A stretch of 64,000 bases of DNA from UBA1268 sp965662195 (GTDB lineage Bacteria > Planctomycetota > Planctomycetia > Pirellulales > UBA1268). The stretch spans positions 62,001 through 126,000 of the forward strand of contig CBFIHA010000001.1 in NCBI GenBank assembly GCA_965662195.1, in the 5' to 3' direction. The translations under genes and the position numbers were made by a program. Positions 15,914 to 25,400 of the stretch are shown here, one piece after another; the first letter of the stretch is position 1, and the number at the start of each line of letters is the position of its first letter. The notes under the pieces were generated by a model. The model was not told the DNA's origin and ran no database searches. It saw only the letters and a list, made by a program, of their open reading frames with translations.

Positions 15914-15941
15914 TTGACCGGCCCCCCAGTTTTCCTACATT
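15914..15941 (+). promoter_or_regulatory. Candidate promoter of csrA copy 2
   Basis: TTGACC at 15914-15919 and TACATT at 15936-15941 are separated by 16 bp, close to the main sigma consensus. The start would fall near 15948, about 65 nt before the csrA ATG. The leader contains GGA at 15961-15963, 15992-15994 and 16002-16004, and a small hairpin CCCGG/CCGGG (15976-15980 with 15989-15993). The region from 15656 to the promoter holds no recognisable gene. Confidence 0.55.
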
Positions 15942-16011
15942 TAGGGTATCAGCAGGTTTCGGAAGGCTCGCGATTCCCGGGGGCTCAGCCGGGACTTCCA
16001 GGGATGGTTGC

Positions 16012-16323
16012 ATGCTCGTTCTCTCCCGCAAAAAAGACGAAAGCGTTGTCATCAACAACGACATTCGGATTGTCGTTGTCGAAATTCGCGGAGATAAGGT
16101 TCGCCTTGGGGTCGAAGCCCCGAAAGAAGTTCCGGTGCATCGCAGCGAAGTCTACGAAGCGATCAACAACGGCGGCAGTGAAGTCGAGGTCACCGATTCA
16201 TTTCTGCCACTCAAGCAGTCCGATGAGCGGCTCGATGGGGGCCGAGTCGGTCTCGCCGGCGGAACTCACGCCGTGCCGGGCGATCCCTCCCACCCGCCGG
16301 AACCCGGTGCCGTTAGGGAATAG
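16012..16323 (+). CDS. csrA: Carbon storage regulator CsrA (copy 2)
   Basis: This is a second CsrA, 103 residues, beginning MLVLSRKKDESVVINND with EIRGDKVRLGVEAP and EVPVHRSEVYEAI. The key RNA-contact residues (L4, R6 and the later VHR arginine) are kept. The tail of about 45 residues is longer and more acidic/proline-rich than in copy 1. No fliW accompanies it and it has a promoter of its own, so it may be regulated separately. Its Shine-Dalgarno region (AGGGATGG) contains a GGA, consistent with autoregulation. Start 16012 is fixed by the invariant MLVLSR. Confidence 0.94.
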   Translation: MLVLSRKKDESVVINNDIRIVVVEIRGDKVRLGVEAPKEVPVHRSEVYEAINNGGSEVEVTDSFLPLKQSDERLDGGRVGLAGGTHAVPGDPSHPPEPGAVRE

Positions 16324-16430
16324 CGATCGGGTTCCCGAACAGGTACTCGACTCGCACCCATCTGCCGGCTATTCTCTGTAGGCCTTTTCGTTCAACCGCC
16401 ATGCACTGCTGCTGTCGGCAAGAACGCGTT

Positions 16431-16503
16431 GGCCCCGTCGTCTAGAGGCCTAGGACATCGCCCTTTCACGGCGGTAACCGGGGTTCGAATCCCCGCGGGG
16501 TCA
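16431..16503 (+). tRNA. tRNA-Glu (anticodon TTC)
   Basis: A full cloverleaf can be drawn. The acceptor arm is GGCCCCG with CGGGGTC and discriminator A, there is a D arm, the anticodon loop CTTTCAC (16463-16469) contains TTC at 16465-16467, and the T arm has GGTTCGAATCC. The sequence closely follows bacterial tRNA-Glu. CCA is not encoded; the base after the discriminator is T. The gene lies between csrA copy 2 and hemH. Confidence 0.97.
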
Positions 16504-16553
16504 TTTCAACTCTGTAGTGATGGGCAGACCAGCCCGTGAGGTGCTCAGGACTC

Positions 16554-17585
16554 ATGCAGTCAAGTTGCTACGACGCCGTCCTTTTTGTCAGTTTTGGTGG
16601 ACCGGATGGTCCCGATGACGTCCTGCCATTTCTCGAAAATGTTCTGCGGGGTCGGAATGTTCCCCGAGAACGGTTGCTGGAAGTTGCTGAGCATTATCAC
16701 CATTTCGGTGGCAAGAGTCCGATCAACGATCAGAACCGCGAATTGATCGAGGCCCTGCGGGCGGAACTCAAGCAATCGGGCCCGGATCTGCCGGTCTACT
16801 GGGGAAACCGCAACTGGCATCCCCTGCTGACCGATACGCTCCGGGAAATGGCCGAGGCAGGAGTCAAACGAGCCATTGCCTTCGTGACGAGCGGGTTCAG
16901 TTGCTATTCGGGCTGTCGGCAATACCGCGAAAACATTGCCGCCGCCCGCGAGGCAGTCGGTCCAGCTGCCCCGGAAGTCGATAAAATCAGGGTGTTTTTC
17001 AATCATCCCGGATTCGTCGGCCCCATGGCCCGTAATCTGACCACCGCGATTGAGTCGATCGGCCAGGGAAGTCAGATTCCCGTGCTGTTCACGGCCCACA
17101 GCATCCCCCTGTCGATGGCTGAGTCTTCTCGCTACTGTAGCCAACTTGAAGAGGCGTCGCGGCTGGTCGCCGAACAGGCCGGCACCCCGAATTGGAAACT
17201 CGTCTTCCAAAGCCGGAGTGGCCCCCCATCGCAGCCCTGGCTCGAGCCAGATGTCTGCGATGCCATCCGCGACCTGCACGCGAGAGGATCCCAAGAGGTT
17301 GTGATTGCTCCCATCGGCTTCATTTCGGACCACATGGAAGTCAAGTTCGACCTCGACACCGAAGCGGCTGACGTCTGCCGGGAACTCGGTATGCGGATGG
17401 TCCGGGCAGCGACTGTCGGCACGGAGCCTGAATTCGTCCGGGCGGTCCGGGATTTGATTGCAGAACGGGCTTGGGGGCTGGCTGAAAGGCCTGCCCTCGG
17501 CCAGCTGCCGGCAAGCCACGACGTCTGCCCCCTCGACTGCTGCCCGGCACCGCAGCGGCCAGCGGTTTCTGCAAGACCGGGTTGA
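16554..17585 (+). CDS. hemH: Ferrochelatase
   Basis: HemH inserts Fe2+ into a porphyrin near the end of haem synthesis. The 343-residue protein starts DAVLFVSFGGPDGPDDVLPFLENV, has HYHHFGGKSPIN, the catalytic histidine at residue 182 in TAHSIP, and PIGFISDHMEVKFDLD with the conserved acidic residue. The pattern fits the ferrochelatase family; protoporphyrin and coproporphyrin types cannot be separated by eye. The ATG at 16554 is preferred to a GTG at 16536 because CAGGA precedes it at a good spacing. The C-terminus is short and Cys/Pro-rich with CPLDCC, a possible iron-sulfur or metal site that is unproven. A lipase-like gene starts within its stop. Confidence 0.93.
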   Translation: MQSSCYDAVLFVSFGGPDGPDDVLPFLENVLRGRNVPRERLLEVAEHYHHFGGKSPINDQNRELIEALRAELKQSGPDLPVYWGNRNWHPLLTDTLREMAEAGVKRAIAFVTSGFSCYSGCRQYRENIAAAREAVGPAAPEVDKIRVFFNHPGFVGPMARNLTTAIESIGQGSQIPVLFTAHSIPLSMAESSRYCSQLEEASRLVAEQAGTPNWKLVFQSRSGPPSQPWLEPDVCDAIRDLHARGSQEVVIAPIGFISDHMEVKFDLDTEAADVCRELGMRMVRAATVGTEPEFVRAVRDLIAERAWGLAERPALGQLPASHDVCPLDCCPAPQRPAVSARPG

Positions 17586-18310
17586 GCCGAACGGAGTCGC
17601 TGGTGGATGCTCCTATTGCCCTTGGCTGCCAGTCCAGCCGCGATCTGGTGGTGCTGACGCACGGCTTCATGGCACACCGTCTGCTGCTGAACAGGCTTTC
17701 GGGCAGGCTCCGACGGGCCGGTTGGCAGACCCGCATCTGGGGCTATGAAAGCTTTCGCACATCTGTCGTCCGTCATGCCGAGCGATTCACAGATCTGCTC
17801 ACCGAACTTGCCAGCGACGAACAGATCGACCGGATTCACCTCGTCACGCACAGCATGGGATGCATCATCGGGCGGCTGGCCATCAGCCAGGTCAGACCAC
17901 CGAAGCTCGGTCGGTTTGTCATGCTGACGCCTCCCAATCGGGGATCATTCGTGGCCACGAAAACCGTCCGGATTTTTGGCCGGCTGTTTCCGCCGGTGGC
18001 CGAACTGACAACCAATCCAGACAGCCTGGTCAACACGCTGGTCGATCCAGCCGACGTCGAGGTTGGAGTGATTGCAGCGGCCAGGGACACACTCGTCGAC
18101 CTCGAAAGCACGCGGCTCCGGGTACCGCACGAGCATGTCACGCTGCCCTGCCTGCACTCCGCGGTGCTGTTCCGTCAGGACACGGCAGTGCTGGTCGACG
18201 CGTTTCTCAAGACCGGCAGGTTCACGCCTGAAAAACCAGCCCGACCGAGCCGGGCCGAACGTCAGGCGGCCCCGGAGGAACGTTCATTGGCGGCCCGCGC
18301 GCCGAGATAA
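17582..18310 (+). CDS. Alpha/beta hydrolase (lipase-like)
   Basis: The 242-residue protein has the alpha/beta-hydrolase core: VVLTHGFMAHR (oxyanion region), then the nucleophile elbow THSMGCIIG with GHSxG-type Ser, and later LHSAVLF with a possible catalytic His. This matches short lipase/esterase or DUF676-type hydrolases. No signal peptide is evident. The frame begins with TTG at 17582 overlapping the hemH stop; a GTG at 17603 is an alternative start, so the N-terminus is uncertain. The basic C-terminus runs 49 bp into the convergent PH-domain gene. Confidence 0.75.
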   Translation: MSRTESLVDAPIALGCQSSRDLVVLTHGFMAHRLLLNRLSGRLRRAGWQTRIWGYESFRTSVVRHAERFTDLLTELASDEQIDRIHLVTHSMGCIIGRLAISQVRPPKLGRFVMLTPPNRGSFVATKTVRIFGRLFPPVAELTTNPDSLVNTLVDPADVEVGVIAAARDTLVDLESTRLRVPHEHVTLPCLHSAVLFRQDTAVLVDAFLKTGRFTPEKPARPSRAERQAAPEERSLAARAPR

Positions 18311-18786
18311 GACTGCTGAACCTCGAGACAGACCCGCCGAAAAGGCTCTGGCCGACTCACTCCCGGCAGCCGCAGCGTCTCAACCGCCCCCTGCCGGAAA
18401 ACAAGATCGCCGCAATCGAACCACTCATGCCCTGGATGGACCACCAGTTCGACCGTGTCAAACCGGGCAAAATCGACATATTGTTCGACGCGGGGACTTA
18501 TTCCCCGATCCATCGTGACCCGGCGATTCGTGACCCGGAACCGCCGAATCGCCCACGGCAGTCGCATGCTGAGATAGAGCATCAGCCCGATCGGGATCGT
18601 CGCCAGCAGGGCCAGGCGACCGATTCGCAGCGGACCGACACCAGCCTGAATTCCGTAGAGCCGTCCAAGTGCCCGCCCCAGCCCGGTTCCGCCCACTGAC
18701 GGCCAGGCAGTCATCACCGTCACTTCGGCCGTTCCCGGAGGCGTGACACCGGCGATCGATTGCTTGTTTGTACCGGCACTGTTCAT
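18262..18786 (-). CDS. PH-domain (bPH2-like) membrane protein
   Basis: The 174-residue protein has a soluble N-terminus with AEVTVMTAWPSVGG, one or two hydrophobic segments (GRLALLATIPIGLMLYLSM) and then RRFRVTNRRVTMDRGISPRVEQYVDFARFDTVELVV, the pattern of bacterial PH (bPH2/YdbT-like) domains that follow a membrane helix. Function of these domains is unknown. ATG 18786 was chosen because the upstream extension is basic/Pro-rich and not domain-like. Its 3' end overlaps the hydrolase gene. No clear neighbour suggests a role. Confidence 0.7.
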   Translation of the reverse strand: MNSAGTNKQSIAGVTPPGTAEVTVMTAWPSVGGTGLGRALGRLYGIQAGVGPLRIGRLALLATIPIGLMLYLSMRLPWAIRRFRVTNRRVTMDRGISPRVEQYVDFARFDTVELVVHPGHEWFDCGDLVFRQGAVETLRLPGVSRPEPFRRVCLEVQQSYLGARAANERSSGAA

Positions 18787-18883
18787 GAAAACGATCCTGA
18801 GGGAGTCGAACCAGCTGGTGGGCCTGCGCCCCAAATGTATCCCGTGAAACAGGAAACGGAAGCCAGCCGCTGAAATCGGGAAC

Positions 18884-18921
18884 AAAAAAAGACCCGGTGG
18901 GCTCGGCCGGCCCACCGGGTC
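18884..18921 (-). terminator. Intrinsic terminator downstream of 16S rRNA
   Basis: A perfect 12-bp stem, GACCCGGTGGGC (18891-18902) with GCCCACCGGGTC (18910-18921), has a 7-nt loop. On the minus strand it is followed by a T run (A run at 18884-18890 on the plus strand). It stands about 200 nt past the 16S 3' end, a good rRNA terminator. Confidence 0.85.
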
Positions 18922-20664
<1,743 letters not shown>

Positions 20665-20902
20665 GATTGGCTTGCTCCCGCCGAGGCGGGTGTTTTGCCG
20701 CTCTCCAGCGAAACACCAAAAGGCGGTCCGCTGCTGAGAGGTTTTTTCTGTTCTCTGTTTCATCCCCACACGCGAACCAGAATCTGGTCCGCCCGTGGTG
20801 CCGGTCACGATCGCGCGCCGGCCGAAACCGAAAGAGATCAACAACCAAATTGTCAAAGATCGATCCGAAGTCGTTCCTCTCAGAACAACTCGGAAGCACT
20901 GA
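20665..20902 (-). other. 16S 5' leader region
   Basis: About 240 nt lie between the likely 16S promoter and the mature 5' end. They contain a TTTGACAATTTGG segment and several small inverted repeats, as expected for a leader processed during 16S maturation. No gene is seen; frames crossing it are shadows. Confidence 0.5.
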
Positions 20903-20930
20903 AAGATAGCAGGCCTGTCGCCCGCGTCAA
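20903..20930 (-). promoter_or_regulatory. 16S rRNA promoter
   Basis: On the minus strand TTGACG (20925-20930) and TATCTT (20903-20908) are 16 bp apart. An A/T-rich stretch lies directly upstream of the -35 (around 20938-20960), resembling an UP element. It lies about 240 nt before the 16S 5' end. Confidence 0.6.
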
Positions 20931-21064
20931 CTCCCCGAAAAAAATGCTGAAAAAAGCCGATTTTCCGGGCTGTGCCGCCAGTTCGGCAAGGCACCCACGC
21001 ACGCGGCCCCAAAGGGGGACAGCCTGTCACCTAACCATTGATACGGGGCGGCAAGAGGATTGGT

Positions 21065-22204
21065 TCACCGAGGGCTCTGCGGCTCATCCCGCTCGGCTTC
21101 AAGCGTCACCGGGATGTCCAGCCGATGGCCCTGCCGCTCGACGGCAACCAGGACACGATCGCCGGGATTCTTCGACTCCACGACGCTGAGGAAATCGTCG
21201 ACCGTCTCGATAGCCATGCCGTCAACCGCCACGATCAAATCGGCGGTCGAGCGGTCGACCCGCTCGAATTCGGCCACGAACGGCCCTTGGCGACGGCGTT
21301 CCCGAACGATGCGGAAGCCCCGCAGCCCGGCCCGTTCCGCCGGCCCGCCCGGGGCGAGAGCGGCAACCAGCAGGCCGCGATCGGTCTGGTAGACCCTGGC
21401 GATGCCGGCCTCCGGCCGTATCACCCGGCCCTGCTCAATCAGCTGGGGCACGATCCGACTGAGGGTTCCGACGGGGATGGCAAAACCGACTCCGGAGCTC
21501 TGCCCGGTGCGGCTGGCGATAGCCGTATTCATCCCAATCAAGAGGCTGCCCGAGTCGAGCAACGGCCCGCCGGAATTGCCCGGATTGATGGCGGCGTCGG
21601 TCTGGATGATCGACTTGATTGTGCGGCCGGAGCGAGTCGGGAGCGACCGGTTGAGGCTCGAAATGATTCCGGTGGTGAGCGTCCGCTCCAGGCCGAAGGG
21701 ATTCCCAATTGCGTAGACATTCTGCCCCACCTTGAGGTCATGAGACACTCCGAACCGCGCCGGCACGAGGAGTTCCTCCGGGGCATTGACCCGCAGCACG
21801 GCGACGTCGGTGACCGGATCGACACCGACCAGGGTGGCGTCGTGGGAGGACCCGTCATAGAGCGTGAGTAGAATCTCCCGGGCAGCATCGATCACGTGGA
21901 AATTCGTTAACACATGTCCCTGACGGTCAATCACGATCCCCGAACCGGCCCCCTCCGAGGGCGACTCCAGCAGAAAAAAACCGGTCGTCACGGTTGTTTT
22001 GGTATTGATGTTGACGACACTGCGGTTGACGTTCTCGTAGACCGCGATGTTGGTCTGCTCTTCAGGAGTCAGTCGTCGCGGCAGCTGCCCGCCGCCAGCC
22101 GCAGGCGTTCCCGGCGGGTTCGCTGCGGCTCCCGCCATGGCCGCCAGGCCCACGGCGAGAACGGTCTTCCGCAACCAACCGCCGCACCATTGCTGTGGGG
22201 ACAT
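21065..22204 (-). CDS. HtrA/DegP-type trypsin-like serine protease with PDZ domain
   Basis: The 379-residue protein begins with a signal-like or membrane segment (LRKTVLAVGLAAMAGAAA). The S1C protease domain has the triad His103 (TNFHVID), Asp133 (VTDVAVL) and Ser211 (GNSGGPL). A PDZ-like domain follows, with GLLVAALAPGGPAERAGLRG, DLIVAVDGMAIETVDDF and GDRVLVAVERQGH. Such proteins act in the periplasm in protein quality control. Start 22204 is preferred to 22288; neither has a strong ribosome site. It is divergent from the VWA gene and shares a 253-bp intergenic region with a 16-bp palindrome. Confidence 0.9.
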   Translation of the reverse strand: MSPQQWCGGWLRKTVLAVGLAAMAGAAANPPGTPAAGGGQLPRRLTPEEQTNIAVYENVNRSVVNINTKTTVTTGFFLLESPSEGAGSGIVIDRQGHVLTNFHVIDAAREILLTLYDGSSHDATLVGVDPVTDVAVLRVNAPEELLVPARFGVSHDLKVGQNVYAIGNPFGLERTLTTGIISSLNRSLPTRSGRTIKSIIQTDAAINPGNSGGPLLDSGSLLIGMNTAIASRTGQSSGVGFAIPVGTLSRIVPQLIEQGRVIRPEAGIARVYQTDRGLLVAALAPGGPAERAGLRGFRIVRERRRQGPFVAEFERVDRSTADLIVAVDGMAIETVDDFLSVVESKNPGDRVLVAVERQGHRLDIPVTLEAERDEPQSPR

Positions 22205-22401
22205 CACGAAGCTTTCATCGGCCTGCCAGGGTCGCTGCCGCGACCCGACGCCGGGCCGGCGGGCGGCAGAGAACCACCTGCCGATCAACCCTAGCGACCC
22301 TGCGGACGCCTGCTCAAGGCGGAAAAAGCGGTCTGGTGGTCAAAAACCCCCGCAGATCGACGTGGCGACGATTGACTGCTGAAAATATCATGAGGGGAGC
22401 C

Positions 22402-22417
22402 GTTGGGACGTCCCAAC
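22402..22417. promoter_or_regulatory. Perfect 16-bp palindrome in divergent intergenic region
   Basis: GTTGGGACGTCCCAAC is a perfect inverted repeat, 41 bp before the ATG of the large VWA gene and within the region shared with the divergent protease gene. It could be a binding site for a dimeric regulator, or a chance palindrome. The 11-mer GACGTCCCAAC also occurs at 18948-18958. Confidence 0.35.
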
Positions 22418-22457
22418 CCCGCGTCCCGGGCCGCGCCCCCCCTGCATGAGGTTCGCC

Positions 22458-25400
22458 ATGTCGATTCGTTTTTCATCACTCGTGGGCATGCTGGCAGCTG
22501 CGACCCTGCTGGCTGCAACTGGCTTGCCGGCCATTGCCGCAGAGGCTGAGCGGACCTGGCTACTGGCGACCCATCAGGACGATGGAACGCCACCGGTCAC
22601 CGCTGTCGGGCTGCGTGCTTCCGGCTCCCCGGCCGAGGCCTCGGCCACTCGCCTCTACGTGCTGCTTGACACCTCAGCGAGCCAGACGGGCACAATTCAA
22701 CGGGACTCGCTGTCCGCGATTGATGGCGTGCTTGAATCACTCCGGGCCACTGACTCGGTGATGCTGGGGTCGATCGATGTCACCTGTACGCCTTTCATGG
22801 AGTCGTTCGCCCCCGCCAGCGACCCGCTGGTTGCACCTGCCAAAAGGGAACTCGGGCAGCGAACACCACTGGGGAACACCGATCTCCTCGGCGGGCTGCG
22901 TTCGGCTCTTGAACAACTGGCTGGCGGGACGGCACCGGGAGCGATCATCTATATCGGCGACGGTCCGGGGCTGACTGGCATCCTTCCGGAAGACTTCGCC
23001 GCGACACTTGCCGCTCTCCGTGAGCAGCGAGTCTCGTTTTCGGCGGTGGCGATCGGGAATCAGCTGAACTGGCCCTGTCTGGCAGCACTCGCGGCGGGCA
23101 GCGGCGGCAACGTCCTCGTGCCGGGCGACAGCCTATCGCCGCGGGAAGCCGGGCAGCGGATGGCCGGACAGGCGGTGGCACCGATCCTCTGGCCCGATGA
23201 CGGTTCCCTCGAGCTTGCTTCCCAACTGCCCGACACCCCCGTCGCGATGCTGCCATTTCAGCTGCCACCGCTGCGACACGATCGGGAATCGGTCGTTCTG
23301 TTCCTCGGGCCGCTGGCTCCCGCCACGATCACCGCCACCGCCGAGGCGACTCCCGGCCGGGACAGCTCCGATTCATGGCCCGAGGTCCAGCTCGCTTTCG
23401 ACCTGCCTCAGCGGGACCCATCGAGCGACCATGCCTTCCTCGAACAACTCGCCCGCAACGCCTTCGACACCGGAGGAATTTTCCTGCCGCTCCTGGGCCG
23501 CGAGGGCCTTGAAATCGCCAAACGAGTGATCCGCGAAGAAGCCGAGACGCTGGCCAAGCTGTCCCGACAGGCCGAGGCATCGGGCGCCCATGCAGCAGCC
23601 AGTCGGCTGGCTGCTGCCTCGTTGCGGCGGGACCCCGACAACCCTGAGGCAGCTCTGGTCCGCACGGCCAGCCAGAAGACCGCAGCCGGTTCACTTCCCA
23701 CCCCAGCCCAACCGGTTGCCCAGCGGGAACCGGCCGAGGCTGCGTCCGCTCCTCCTGAGAGGCTCCCCGGTCCCGGCGGTCGTTCTGCTCTGGCTGCCGA
23801 TGAGTCGCAGTCAGAACTCCGGGAAATCGAGAATCGGCGCCGCATCCGCAGCCAACTGCTGGAGCGGGAGACGGCGGTCGGGCTCCGCGACGCCCGCCAC
23901 TTAATGGCAACAGACCCCGACGCGGCCCGCATCAATTTGAAAAACCTGCAGCAGCAGGTGCGGGCCTCGACCGATCTCGATGAAGCTGTCCGGGGCCGGC
24001 TTGAACGGCAAATCGAAATCAGCCTGCGGGAATCGCTGGTTCGCTCGCAGGAGAAGCTTGAGCGGGATCTCGCCCTCGAGCGGACCCGTGCCGTTGCCCG
24101 GGAGCGGGCCCGCATCTCAGGGGAACTGCGTCGGCGGGAGGAGAAATTCAGCCAGCTCGCCAAGCGATACCACGCGCTCGTCGAAGAGGGGATTCGGGTC
24201 GGCTACCAGCAGCCCACCCGGAGGTTCACCGAGGCCGAGCGGGACATCGGCAAGGAGATGCTGCTGGAGGCCCCCAACCTTTACGCCAATCAGGGAATGC
24301 CGATGACCGCCCGCGCGGTTGCCAGGCAGGCACCGCTCGTAGCCGGCATCCTCGACTATCACACCAAGAACACCCGCTTCCGCCGCGAGATGCAGCGGGG
24401 CTTCATGGATACCCTGCAACTGGTCGATGTGGCGGCCATTCCATTTCCGGATGAGCCGCCGATTATCTATCCGGATCCGGCCCGTTGGCGGCGGATCACT
24501 GACCTCCGCAAAAAATACAAGTCGGTCGACCTCGGCGGCGATTCGGAGTCGGAAACAAAGATTTATGAAGCCCTGGAGAAAGCAACGGAGGGCTTCGACC
24601 TGACCGATCAGGGAGTCACGCTCGCCCAGTTCAAGACAATCATCGAGGACAAGTTCGGGATCCGGGTTCAGATCGACCCCTACCTCGTCAACGAATTCAA
24701 CATTGAGCCGAATGAGCCACCAAACCTGATTGGCAACTACAGCGGCATTACCCTGCGGTCGGTTCTGCGGCGGGCGTTGGCGACCTATGGCGAAGTCCCA
24801 CTGACTTACGTCATCCGCGATGAGGTCCTGCTGATCACCGAGAAGACCTACGCCGAGCAGAACTACATGTCGATCAAGGTTTACCCGGTCGCCGACCTGG
24901 TGATCCCGGTGAATCCCAATGGCGGTGTGAATCCGTTCCAGACCGGGGGCGGCCTCGGCGGTGCCGGCGGTATCAACAGCGGGCAAGGGGGTGGCATTCA
25001 GGCGGGCGGGGCCGGCGGCGGTGGCATGATGGGCGGTGGCATGTTCCAGATTGCTGACGCCGATGCAGCAGTTTCCGGCAGCCGCAGAGCACTCCGGACC
25101 GCTGCCGCAACACGCGACAGGGGACGCTCCGCGCCGGCCAGCAGTTCGGCCGAGGGTACCGAGACGGAACCTTCCGACGGCGTGCCGCTTGAAGACCTCG
25201 CCTTGGCGGACTCGCTGCTCGAGGCTGACGACTTGACGGCTGAACTGCGGGCTTATCTTGGGCCGCTGCCAGATGAATCGGACACCGATAGATCAAACGC
25301 CGTACAACTGCCAGCCCGACAGCTCGCTGTCCGGCTGGCACGCATCCGGGCGACCGCGGCCCTGCTGGGACGCGAAAACCGGTTTGCCGAGGCCGCCGAT

